Shown here in pieces: positions 20,440-29,054 of a stretch of 64,000 nucleotides of DNA. The stretch lies in the NCBI RefSeq assembly GCF_000260985.4, contig NC_017857.3, positions 682,001-746,000 on the forward strand. The letters run 5' to 3'. The DNA is from Methylophaga nitratireducenticrescens (GTDB taxonomy: Bacteria; Pseudomonadota; Gammaproteobacteria; Nitrosococcales; Methylophagaceae). Positions within the stretch are counted from its first letter, which is position 1. Every line of letters begins with the position of its first letter. Position numbers and translations under genes: made by a program. The notes below the pieces were generated by a model, which was not told the origin of the DNA, searched no databases, and saw nothing but the letters and a program-made list of their open reading frames with translations.

Positions 20440-20983
20440 GCAATATATGAATCGCCTTATTGAATCAGACGTACCAACGGTTGTGAAAAACTACGAACAG
20501 CACATTAAAAACCGTAAAACATTACAAGGGCAGCTAGCTCAGTTGGATATGAAAATTGAGCAATATATGAATCGCCTTATGGAATCAGACGCGCCATCAG
20601 TTGTGAAGAACTATGAACAGCACATAAAAAAGCTTGAAGAAAATAAGGTTGAAATCATGGAGAACATACAAAAAAACAGTGCACCAAAACGAGAGCTGGA
20701 TGACATACTTCGAACTACTGTTGAGTTCTTTGAAAATGTCTCTAATCTATGGAAAAACGGGCGTTTCGAAGAAAAGCGGGCAGTGTTGAAGCTTGCTTTT
20801 TCCGGTAAGCTGGCATAGGTGAGAAACGAAGGTTTTCGAACCCCTCAAACCTCGCTGCCATTCAGGCTTTTAGGGGAATTATCTACCCCTAATTATGAAG
20901 TGGCGCGCCCGACAGGAATTGAACCTGTGACCCTCGGCTTCGGAATGCAAAAAAATACCTCCAGATATTTCAACAAAAAATGA
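20429..20983 (+). pseudogene. Serine recombinase C-terminal fragment with internal duplication
   Basis: Only the C-terminal part of a large serine recombinase (coiled coil and tail) is left; the catalytic N terminus is absent. A 120-bp unit beginning ATGAAAATTGAGCAATATAT occurs twice in tandem (20429 and 20549), doubling the coiled-coil helix. After KLAFSGKLA an in-frame TAG at 20816 interrupts the frame, which otherwise continues as VRNEGFRTPQTSLPFRLLGE and then runs through a tRNA 3' fragment to TGA at 20981. Family and tail pattern are recognised by eye. Confidence 0.65.
20901..20945 (-). other. tRNA-Arg 3' half fragment (attachment-site remnant)
   Basis: Read on the minus strand this is the 3' part of a tRNA: anticodon loop TTCCGAA (anticodon CCG, Arg), then a T arm with a perfect 5-bp stem (ACAGG / CCTGT around TTCAATT) and acceptor end CGGGCGC-G-CCA. 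The D arm and 5' acceptor strand are absent. Such 3' halves are left when an integrating element recombines within a tRNA gene; here it overlaps the tail of the recombinase fragment. Confidence 0.7.
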
Positions 20984-21365
20984 CATTGAAATACAGCTAT
21001 AGATATTAAATGTATGTAAGTATATGTTTTTAAATTAGTTTTAAATCTACCATTTTACGACAAATAAGACCATTTAATGGTTAGGTCTAACAGCTATTGA
21101 TTCAACGAAATCCATGAATGTCGGAAAGTTTGTCACGCTCTATTTTCAAAATAACGACCTTTAGCCAACTTTTGCAATGTCAGATTTATATGGATTTCCC
21201 AAAAATGTCTAAGTATTTTTTCAACCTTTTCCACTAGGGTGTTTGCGAAAACCTTCAATCTTGTTTTTGGATATTGGATCGGAAGCAGACCAAAGTTAAA
21301 GGAGTTATAATCAGTATGAGTTAGTTTGAATACTTGCATACTGATGTCTCATAAGGAGGTGAAAA
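20984..21365. other. Intergenic region, no gene recognised
   Basis: AT-rich 382 bp between the recombinase/tRNA remnant and the small membrane-protein gene. A short open frame on the minus strand has no recognisable features. The last 15 bases hold the strong ribosome-binding site of the next gene. Confidence 0.4.
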
Positions 21366-21719
21366 ATGCTGATTGCTTTGATGATTTTGTTAGTTGGTTT
21401 AGCTTTGTATTGGCCAATCAAGATCCATGCTCGCAATAGTGGTCAGACTTTGCTTAAAAGCGCTATCACCGATCCCGCCTCGATTGGTCTCGCTGGATTT
21501 GTATTGGCCGGGGCAGCTATCATGTTAACCGCTCCATTCTGGCCGTCCTTTGAGCTGCACAGATCAGGACTCTTGATGTTTACATTGGGCTGCGGCTTCA
21601 GCTTTCTATTCTCATTCGCTGTTATTTATGACGATATACAGGACAGGAAACAAGAAAAGCGTCCTTACCGTTCGATGTATAAACGCCTCCAGACAATGCG
21701 AAAAAGCAAACAGCTCTAG
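21366..21719 (+). CDS. Small three-helix membrane protein, function unknown
   Basis: A 117-aa protein with an excellent ribosome-binding site (AAGGAGGTGAAAA before ATG). It has three hydrophobic segments (about residues 1-18, 38-58 and 68-90) and a basic C-terminal tail (RKQEKRPYRSMYKRLQ), suggesting the tail is cytoplasmic. I do not recognise the family. It stands alone between the tRNA/recombinase debris and IS3 debris. Confidence 0.65.
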   Translation: MLIALMILLVGLALYWPIKIHARNSGQTLLKSAITDPASIGLAGFVLAGAAIMLTAPFWPSFELHRSGLLMFTLGCGFSFLFSFAVIYDDIQDRKQEKRPYRSMYKRLQTMRKSKQL

Positions 21720-22098
21720 TTTGTGTATTCCAAATATGGAAGCCTAACTCTACTCCAACAACTTTACAGGCCAGCACCAGAACGAAACTTGGTGTTTGAC
21801 TTGCGCGATCGAAGACGGGTTCTACCCCGATTTTGGGGACACTTCAAAGAAGCCTGATAATGGGCAAAAGGAGTGTTTATGTCGAAGAGAAGAAAGTTAA
21901 TCTGTTCATATGAATACCTCTCAATATGCAAAATGGTTAAATGTTCGAATGATGTCGTTCTCCGAGATATTCAAGATTTAGTTAATTGAAAAATATTTCT
22001 TCTGAACTCGGGAGGTAGTCGGAGTAGAAATGATCTGCTCCCCACTTTCTAATCCATAAAGAACTTAGTAATGTTCATCACTGAAAAGGAAGATGAGC
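21720..22098. other. IS-derived debris upstream of IS3 remnant
   Basis: At about 21880-21890 a short frame begins MSKRRKL with GGAG just upstream, which resembles the start of an IS3-family OrfA, and it decays after some 35 codons. CCCCGATTTTGGGGACACTT near 21827 looks like an insertion-sequence end. No complete element is present. Confidence 0.35.
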
Positions 22099-22361
22099 AT
22101 GAAAAAATGATTTACAGAAGAGCAAATCATTCAGATTTTGAAAGTGGCAGAAGCGGGGCTCTCCGTGAAGGAGTTATGTCGGAAATACGCTATTTCCGAT
22201 GCGACGTTCTACACCTAGCAAAAAAATACGCTGGTCTGGCAGTCTCCGAGGCCCGTCGTCTCAAAGGCCTTGAACAAGAAAACGCCCAGCTCAAAAAATT
22301 ACTTGCCGAATCCATGCTGGACAATGAAGCCCTCAAGGTGGCGTTGAACCGAAAGTACTGA
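22099..22361 (+). pseudogene. IS3-family OrfA (broken by two stop codons)
   Basis: Read from ATG 22099 the frame gives MKK-stop-FTEEQIIQILK, then FYT-stop-QKKYAGLAVSEARR and a leucine-zipper end LKKLLAESMLDNEALK, the IS407-type OrfA pattern. The stops (TGA at 22108 and TAG in place of an expected Trp) can each be explained by a single transition. No functional OrfA can be made. Confidence 0.8.
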
Positions 22362-22384
22362 CCGTCAGGAATAAGCGGGAGGCG

Positions 22385-23169
22385 GTGCGCGCGATGCTGT
22401 CACAAACAGCTATTTCTGAGCGAAGAGCCTGTTCCCTAGTCGGTCTGAACCGCGCCACCATGCGATACCAAAGCCAGTCAACACAAGAAACTGACTTGGT
22501 ACAACGTATTAAAGCGATTGCCTTTGAAGGTTATCGGCGAGTGTATCAGCTATTACGTCGAGAGGGACGCCATGTGAACCACAAGAAAGTTTATCGGTTG
22601 TATCGAGAAGCTGGATTGGCGGTACGTAAACGAAAACGACGCAAAGGTCTCATGGTGGGGCGTCAGCCTTTATTGCTACCAGACAGCCCCAACCATACCT
22701 GGTCGATGGATTTTGTGATGGACTCACTCGCCCATGGTCGGCGCATGAAGTGCTTGACCATCGTTGATGACTTTAGCAAAGAATGTCTAGATATACCGAT
22801 TGCACATGGAATATCCGGTGAACAGGTCGCACGAACACTGAACACTATTGCTGCCTTTAGAGGCTATCCGGTGGCATTAATAACTGATCAGGGACCAGAA
22901 TTTACCGGAAAAGCGCTTGACCAGTGGGCATATGAAAATGGTGTTGAATTGAAGCTAATACAACCAGGAAAGCCATGCAAAATGGTTATATCGAGAGTTT
23001 CAACGGTAAGTTTCGGGATGAATGTTTAAATAAGCACTGGTTTAGTGATCTGGCCCATGCCAGAGAGCTGATCAATCAATGGCGAATTGACTACAATGAA
23101 AACCGGCCACATTCGTCACTTGGCTATCAAACGTCATTGGAGTTTGCTACAGCCCCTTCGCCAAATTGA
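22385..23169 (+). pseudogene. IS3-family OrfB transposase (frameshifted)
   Basis: An rve-type DDE transposase. The first D (WSMDFVMDSL) and second D (ALITDQGPEFT) lie in one frame; after QPGKP the frame shifts by one lost base near 22975 and continues in another frame with QNGYIESFNGKFRDECLN, which contains the catalytic E. A short in-frame loss is also likely before GYRRVYQLLRREG. Together with the broken OrfA this is a dead IS3/IS407-group element. Confidence 0.85.
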
Positions 23170-23284
23170 TTGAAAACCACGGGTATTACTTAGCTGAAGT
23201 TGGATTAGGTGTTGGAGGTGCTCACAAGTCTATAGTGAGCAATTGGTGATAGGCCTTTGATCTCCAAACAGCAAAATCGACAAT

Positions 23285-24010
23285 ATGTTGTGTTACCTTA
23301 TGGACTACTTTCTTCCTGACAACAGACTATCAATGCCTCATGCAATAAAACAAACCCTGCTGGTATTCATGTTGTTGCTGGGGATGACAATCCTCTGGCG
23401 ATTCCTAGCTGATGCTGGCTATTTAAATGAAGCTGCATTGCTGAACCACACCGCATATATAAGACAGTTTGAGTATTCCCTGTGGAGTTTGATTGGTATC
23501 ACTTTATTGTATGTGGCATTGCTGGCGATTATGTTTCCACTGACCATTCTGGTGGTCACAACCGGAATGCTTTTTAGTACGGAATGGGCAATATTCTGTG
23601 CCACATTGGCTACATTAAGCTCTTCAGCAACAGGCTATATTGTTGGACATTGGGTTGGGCGTGAAACCATCGAAAAACATGGTGGCGAAATGGTTCGTAG
23701 AGCAGAAAAGTATATCCAGCAAAATAGTTTCAATAGTATGGTATTGATTAATCTCTTGCCCGTTGCCCCATTTACCATGACCAACATGCTCGCCGGTGCT
23801 TTCCGGCTCGATTTTCCCCGCTACATGCTAGGCTCAGCAGTGGGCATTATCCCCGGTTTGATATTAGTGATTGCATTTGGTGGGCAGTTGAGCAAGCTGA
23901 TCGTTGCAAATGAAAACGGATTACCTTGGTCAGCCATCCTAATCGCGATTTCACTGGTTATTGTATTGGTTGGATTGCTAGTTTATTTGCACAAGCGCTT
24001 TAATAGATAA
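23285..24010 (+). CDS. VTT/DedA-like (TVP38/TMEM64) inner-membrane protein
   Basis: A 241-aa polytopic membrane protein with the SNARE-associated/VTT-domain landmarks: re-entrant segments around FPLTILVVTTGMLF and NLLPVAPFTMTNMLAG. Members of this superfamily include lipid scramblases and undecaprenyl-phosphate translocases. The start is uncertain: ATGs at 23285, 23300 and 23333 all lack a good ribosome-binding site. It is the first gene of an envelope-lipid cluster and is convergent with the glycosyltransferase fusion. Confidence 0.78.
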   Translation: MLCYLMDYFLPDNRLSMPHAIKQTLLVFMLLLGMTILWRFLADAGYLNEAALLNHTAYIRQFEYSLWSLIGITLLYVALLAIMFPLTILVVTTGMLFSTEWAIFCATLATLSSSATGYIVGHWVGRETIEKHGGEMVRRAEKYIQQNSFNSMVLINLLPVAPFTMTNMLAGAFRLDFPRYMLGSAVGIIPGLILVIAFGGQLSKLIVANENGLPWSAILIAISLVIVLVGLLVYLHKRFNR

Positions 24011-24027
24011 CCAAAAACAAACGGCTA

Positions 24028-26250
24028 TCAAGAAGATGATCGATGATAGGTTGCTAAGACTTCACCATAAAATTTATCAATATTCTGGGCAAAAATGTCA
24101 CAGTCGTGTTGGCGTGCAAATTCGATAGCTTGTTTTGAAAGTTTTTCTCGTAAAACGTTATCTTCGATGAGTAATTTAAGTTTGCTATTCCACAGTTCAA
24201 TATCATCTAGCGTTTTAAAACCTGTTTGCCCCTCAACTATTGCATCATCAATTCCACTTGAACGAATGGCAACAACCGGTAGACCGGCTGACATAGCCTC
24301 TAAAATCACCATGCCTTGTGTTTCAGACTTTGAAGCAAAGACGAAGATGTCTGCCATTTGATAATAGCCAGGGATATTTTCAGGTGAAACAGCGCCAACA
24401 AGCTGGATGCTTTTTTGCAGACCTGTCTCGGTAATTCGGTTTTCGAGATAGTGACGATCATCGCCTTCCCCAACAATTACCAATTCAACGTGATTTTGAG
24501 TTTGTTGATCCAGGCTGGCAATTGCATCAATAAGAAACTTCACATTTTTTTCTTTGCCAAGACGTGAAACGCTTACAAGCACCAGTTGTTTTTGTTCAAT
24601 GCCGAGTTGTTTTTTTAATGCTACCGGTGTCAGCCTATGTGGACTATTAAAGCGCATAAAATCAACGCCACTTGGTTGCACACAAATACGGCTTTTCACC
24701 CCGACTAGACGCAAATACTCCTCGGTGGAATAGGTGGGCACAACGACACCATCACATTTATTACAGAAGCGACGAATGATTAAGTGGGAGATAACATTTC
24801 GGAATAACGCACCTGGTAATGGAACATAATGCGCATACATTTCGAGCCTGGTATGGTACGTGTAAATAATTGGACACTTATAGCGTTTAGCGAACCATAA
24901 ACCCACTGAGCCAAGCCAGAAAGGGTGATGCACATGCACCAGATCAGGTTGCTGCTGCTTAAAGGTTTTTCTGATTTTCTGTTGGAAGGGATTGGTTAGT
25001 CTGAATTCACCCTTGCTGCCAAAAGCAAACAATGTTTTCACGCGAGTGCATGATGAATTCGATTGCTTCTCGCCAGTGTAGTCTGGAGCGATGATATGAA
25101 CGTTATGCCCTCTATTGCGTAATCCGTTAGCCAATCGGTCGATAGAAATAGTGACGCCAGAGATAAACGGAAAGAAATTATTGGTAAAAAAAGCAATGCG
25201 TTTAGGTTTATCTCTATAGTTTGAATCATCAATCGTGAAGTGGGTATAAAAGTCACGATCTTCGTAGATGACCTCTCTTAACTTAAGCCCGATAAGCACT
25301 AAAACACTAATAACCACCAAAAAACGTGCGAAGCTGACATAAAAAAAAGTATAGATGGCCGACCAGATACTCGTTATTGTTCGGTGCCAAGAAGACTGAC
25401 TAATACGAGGTATTACTGGGCTTACGCTGACTTCATCAGCTGACACATTAACTTCCACGAAATGATGATAACTATTTTTGTCATCAACAATGACACCCCC
25501 AGCACCGCCAGTTGTAATATAACGAACACCATCAATAGTTTGGTTCGCATACAATGCAAGGTTCGCAGAAAACACTAAGTCCACATGGTGCTTTCGGAGC
25601 AATGTATGAAGCTTCTGTGCTATTTCTTCATCATTAAAATAATTATCTTCGGTAAATGCCGGCGTGTTATCCAGTTTTGGATGAATGGGTAATCCCAAGA
25701 AGACAAATCGATTGTGCGCTGCAGACTGAGTCAGCTCTTGATTTAGCCACTCTAGTTGCCATGCATAGGGCGTACTGCCGGTATTGTCGAGAAAAATAAA
25801 CTGATTGTTATTAATCTTAAATGAAAAGAAAGGCGGGCCAAAATGCTCGAAGAAACGAAAATCACCAAAATCACTGTCTTCATTTTCACCATAAGTCAGC
25901 AACCAAGGCATATGCAGCTCTTCGAGCATTTTAATAAGTGAACGATAGTTCTGTTCTGCACCATCACTCACAGCATTACCCGCTGAAATTAGAAATGCTG
26001 CGTTAGAATTGTTCAACCTCGGTATAAATTGCTTTTGAAAGATACTGGAAGAGTTATTGATATTGCCAACCACAACAAACTGAAATTCCGTTTTCTCTCT
26101 TAGGACTTGTTGTATGGCCTGAATTTTTGATAAGTGCAAGGAAGCATAGTGAGTTTCAGCAAGGTTCAAATACACCTGATAGCCGATAAGTAAAGCGATC
26201 AAAGCAGTATTTAAGATATAAAAAATCTTTAGCTTGGTTTTTCTAAGCAT
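24028..26250 (-). CDS. Membrane-anchored metallophosphoesterase-like / GT4 glycosyltransferase fusion
   Basis: A 740-aa two-domain protein. Residues about 9-27 are a transmembrane anchor. Residues 55-290 look like a calcineurin-type phosphoesterase, but the metal motifs are degraded (GNINNSS for GD-x-H, YGENEDSDF for GNHD). A second membrane segment (about 308-328) precedes a full GT-B glycosyltransferase of the GT4 type (KRIAFFTNNFFPFISGV, then VSRLGKEKN and the E-x7-E motif ETQGMVILE). GT4 enzymes of this kind often glycosylate diacylglycerol or other lipids. It is divergent from the two-component pair at 26681. Confidence 0.8.
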   Translation of the reverse strand: MLRKTKLKIFYILNTALIALLIGYQVYLNLAETHYASLHLSKIQAIQQVLREKTEFQFVVVGNINNSSSIFQKQFIPRLNNSNAAFLISAGNAVSDGAEQNYRSLIKMLEELHMPWLLTYGENEDSDFGDFRFFEHFGPPFFSFKINNNQFIFLDNTGSTPYAWQLEWLNQELTQSAAHNRFVFLGLPIHPKLDNTPAFTEDNYFNDEEIAQKLHTLLRKHHVDLVFSANLALYANQTIDGVRYITTGGAGGVIVDDKNSYHHFVEVNVSADEVSVSPVIPRISQSSWHRTITSIWSAIYTFFYVSFARFLVVISVLVLIGLKLREVIYEDRDFYTHFTIDDSNYRDKPKRIAFFTNNFFPFISGVTISIDRLANGLRNRGHNVHIIAPDYTGEKQSNSSCTRVKTLFAFGSKGEFRLTNPFQQKIRKTFKQQQPDLVHVHHPFWLGSVGLWFAKRYKCPIIYTYHTRLEMYAHYVPLPGALFRNVISHLIIRRFCNKCDGVVVPTYSTEEYLRLVGVKSRICVQPSGVDFMRFNSPHRLTPVALKKQLGIEQKQLVLVSVSRLGKEKNVKFLIDAIASLDQQTQNHVELVIVGEGDDRHYLENRITETGLQKSIQLVGAVSPENIPGYYQMADIFVFASKSETQGMVILEAMSAGLPVVAIRSSGIDDAIVEGQTGFKTLDDIELWNSKLKLLIEDNVLREKLSKQAIEFARQHDCDIFAQNIDKFYGEVLATYHRSSS

Positions 26251-26680
26251 TTAATTACGTCAGGATTTGGGTATTTGAATATCGTAGCGATCTGATTACA
26301 GAATACCAGTATGAAATGTAAATGCCTTGAATTGATTTTGTTTGAGCATCCATTAACGTTCAAAATCTCAGAATCTAAAACGTTGAACTACAGATAGCGA
26401 TTTTCGACACTAATAATGCGGTTTAGCAGACATTTCTAGAATGATAAAAAGCAATTATTAAAGTCATGGCAGCTACGACTAGATAATGGAAGACCAGGTT
26501 TATATTTTCTTGATATTTCTTCGATGAAAAACTTATCTTTAGTAAGGCATACTGGGAAGATAAATAAGTATCTTGGCTTAATTTATCAAATGAGCATTGA
26601 CTTATTCCCTGTAAATACACGCCTAGAGCGAGCAACAATGACGTTTTTTTTCTAATTATTGGCAGTAAAATCATTAAGCC
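26251..26680. other. Divergent promoter region
   Basis: 430 AT-rich bp between the divergent glycosyltransferase-fusion and response-regulator starts. A short minus-strand frame here has no recognisable domain. Promoters for both directions should lie here, but I could not single out sites. Confidence 0.4.
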
Positions 26681-27388
26681 ATGAATATCCCCTCTCTTGC
26701 TATATTAATTGTGGAAGACCAAGTTGCACTTGCTGAGAATCTATTCGAGTTTTTTGAGGATACTCACTATGAACTCGATTTTGCAGCTGATGGATTAACA
26801 GCGCTGCACTTGTTAGCAACTAATGATTATGATGTGATTGTGTTAGACATCATGTTGCCCGGCCTGTCCGGCTATGAGATATGTCGGCGAGTTCGTCAAG
26901 ATTTAAAGAAAAACACCCCCATTATTATGGTAACCGCGAAAGGCACTCTGCCCGATAAAGAAGAAGGGTTTGGAGTCGGTGCTGACGATTACCTGGTTAA
27001 ACCATTTGATCTAAGAGAATTGCAGCTTCGAATTGAAGCGCTTTCCCGGCGGCAGTTTGCAAATGATTCTGTGAAAAAGGTTGGAAGTCTCAGCTTTGAT
27101 CCGGGGCGACTCATGTTGCGTTATGGTGACATCGCGAGCGTCGAATTGAGTGGGATCGCCGCTAAAATCATTGAATCTTTGTTTGACGCTTATCCCAAAT
27201 ATTTATCCCATGAAGTTTTGTGTGAGCAGATTTGGGGTAGTCCTGATATAGAAACACAAACATTACGAACCCACATATACAACTTAAGGCAAATACTTCA
27301 AAAGTCACTTGGCTTTAATTTTGTAAAAACTATGCATGGACGGGGTTATCGTCTGCAAACTCCAGAAGAGTCAGGTAACACCGAGTGA
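26681..27388 (+). CDS. OmpR/PhoB-family response regulator
   Basis: A 235-aa regulator. The receiver has the acidic pair E12-D13, the phospho-acceptor D56 (VIVLDIMLPG) and the conserved lysine in DDYLVKPF. The C-terminal winged helix shows the OmpR ending LRTHIYNLRQIL and MHGRGYRLQ. The downstream kinase start overlaps its stop (GTGA). With dgkA after the kinase, the arrangement resembles ColRS-type envelope-stress systems, but orthology is not shown. Confidence 0.9.
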   Translation: MNIPSLAILIVEDQVALAENLFEFFEDTHYELDFAADGLTALHLLATNDYDVIVLDIMLPGLSGYEICRRVRQDLKKNTPIIMVTAKGTLPDKEEGFGVGADDYLVKPFDLRELQLRIEALSRRQFANDSVKKVGSLSFDPGRLMLRYGDIASVELSGIAAKIIESLFDAYPKYLSHEVLCEQIWGSPDIETQTLRTHIYNLRQILQKSLGFNFVKTMHGRGYRLQTPEESGNTE

Positions 27389-28662
27389 GCTTGTCTTTAG
27401 CAACGCGCATATACCGGACGATTTTTGCGGTCAGTTTCCTAACAATCGTGCTCTCGCTTGTCATTATCGAATTCATATACGAGGACATGGAGTATACGAT
27501 TTTAGAATTTGAATTGAGTAATGAGTTTGATTTCTATAGTCGAAAAATTAATAACCCCGATTTTCAAACTTGGCAAACAGCTAATATTTCAGTGGCATTT
27601 GTCGGTGAAAAAGCTCCAAATCCTTCACAGTTACCAAAACATTTTCAGGGTATCAAAGCTCCCGCATCCGAAGAAATAGAATTCAAAGATCAACATTTTT
27701 TAGTTTTGGCAAAACAGATTGACTCTCCCAGTGGAACTTTATTTATCTCCCAAGATATTACAGCCATGGAAGAGCGTGAAATTCTTTTCCAGCTTGCCAT
27801 GCTGGGCTTAGTTCTATTAATGACTTTTATTGGCTTTGTTTTATCTCGTCTGGGTGCAAGAAAACTGGTCAAACCGCTACAAAAACTTACGCATGCCATA
27901 CAGAAAACGACACCTGGCAAAAGCATGCAGCGACTGGAAAATGACTATGTCGAGCATGAATACAACAATATTGCCAATGCGTTTAACCGCTTTTTAGACG
28001 CGATGGAGGAGTTTGTACAGCGTGAAAATATGTTCATCAAAACTGCTAGCCATGAATTGCGCACCCCAATAGCAATCTTATCTGGTGCTCTTGATGTGAT
28101 TGATAAGCGGCAACAATTATCAGCAGCTGATAAACAGACGATGAGGCGCATTCGACAAACTGTTAATCACATGCAGATCGAGGTTAATACGCTATTAGCC
28201 TTGCTACGCAATGAACAGCCCGTAAAGGATTCTAAAATTTCCTTAAGTGTTCTAATTCAGGATGCCGTGGAAGAAATAAAGAATGAAATGCCAATGGCGT
28301 CAGAGCGGCTAAATTACGTTTCATCAATCTACGATCAACAGATTGTCCTTACCAATCACTCCTTAATGAGAATGCTACTCCGCAACCTCTTGCACAATGC
28401 GATTCAACATACTCAGGATGAGGTACGTATTCAGTCAGGTGACTGCGTTATCCACGTTACAGATTTTGGCAGTGGTTTGCCGATAGATATTCACCAACGC
28501 ATAACTAATCGTTCCGTTGGGCAGCAATTACTTTTTCAAGAAACCCGCTTTGGCCTTTTAATCGCACAAATGATCAGTGAAAAACTGAACATGAAATTAA
28601 GCGTGGCTCAATCTGATTCAGGCGGCACAACCTTTGAGATTCATTTCACACCGAGTATTTAA
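27385..28662 (+). CDS. Sensor histidine kinase
   Basis: A 425-aa membrane kinase partnered with the preceding regulator. It starts with GTG. Two membrane segments (about residues 11-32 and 134-155) enclose a roughly 100-residue periplasmic sensor. A HAMP-like linker is followed by the H box ASHELRTPIA (H223), the N box NLLHNAIQHT, the G1 box DFGSGLP and G2 FGLLIAQM. All catalytic boxes look intact. The overlap with the regulator and the 5-bp gap to dgkA indicate one operon. Confidence 0.9.
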   Translation: MSLSLATRIYRTIFAVSFLTIVLSLVIIEFIYEDMEYTILEFELSNEFDFYSRKINNPDFQTWQTANISVAFVGEKAPNPSQLPKHFQGIKAPASEEIEFKDQHFLVLAKQIDSPSGTLFISQDITAMEEREILFQLAMLGLVLLMTFIGFVLSRLGARKLVKPLQKLTHAIQKTTPGKSMQRLENDYVEHEYNNIANAFNRFLDAMEEFVQRENMFIKTASHELRTPIAILSGALDVIDKRQQLSAADKQTMRRIRQTVNHMQIEVNTLLALLRNEQPVKDSKISLSVLIQDAVEEIKNEMPMASERLNYVSSIYDQQIVLTNHSLMRMLLRNLLHNAIQHTQDEVRIQSGDCVIHVTDFGSGLPIDIHQRITNRSVGQQLLFQETRFGLLIAQMISEKLNMKLSVAQSDSGGTTFEIHFTPSI

Positions 28663-28667
28663 TTTCT

Positions 28668-29045
28668 ATGACTGCAGCAATTCAAAAACATACAGGCCTG
28701 AAACGGTTGTTATTTGCGACCTACTATTCGCTGAGGGGGTTATGTTTGTGCGCACGATACGAGTCTGCATTCAGACAAGAGCTGGTGCTTTTTCTAGTGC
28801 TGCTCCCCTTTGTTTTTATTATCGACTTTACTGCTATCGAACGTCTGGCATTGATAGGCGTGATAGTAGCCGTGATGGCAGTGGAAGCCCTTAACTCTGC
28901 CATAGAATGCACACTGGATAGATTCAGTACCGAATTACATCCCTTGACTGGACGCGCTAAAGACTATGGCTCTCTTGCCGTGTTGTTGACGCTATTGATC
29001 GCTGTGGCCACTTGGTTAGTGCTTTTATGGCCAAAATTTACTTAA
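28668..29045 (+). CDS. dgkA: Diacylglycerol kinase
   Basis: A 125-aa small membrane kinase with three transmembrane helices that returns diacylglycerol to phosphatidate. The family motifs EALNSAIE and AKDYGSLAVLL are both present. DgkA recycles diacylglycerol released when phosphoglycerol or phosphoethanolamine groups are moved from phospholipids to glycans or lipid A, which matches the transferase gene that follows 9 bp later. Confidence 0.93.
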   Translation: MTAAIQKHTGLKRLLFATYYSLRGLCLCARYESAFRQELVLFLVLLPFVFIIDFTAIERLALIGVIVAVMAVEALNSAIECTLDRFSTELHPLTGRAKDYGSLAVLLTLLIAVATWLVLLWPKFT

Positions 29046-29054
29046 ACAACTGAA

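Noticed and set aside
26423-26674. 83-codon minus-strand frame in the divergent promoter region
   Set aside because: No ribosome-binding site or domain; lies in an AT-rich intergenic stretch.
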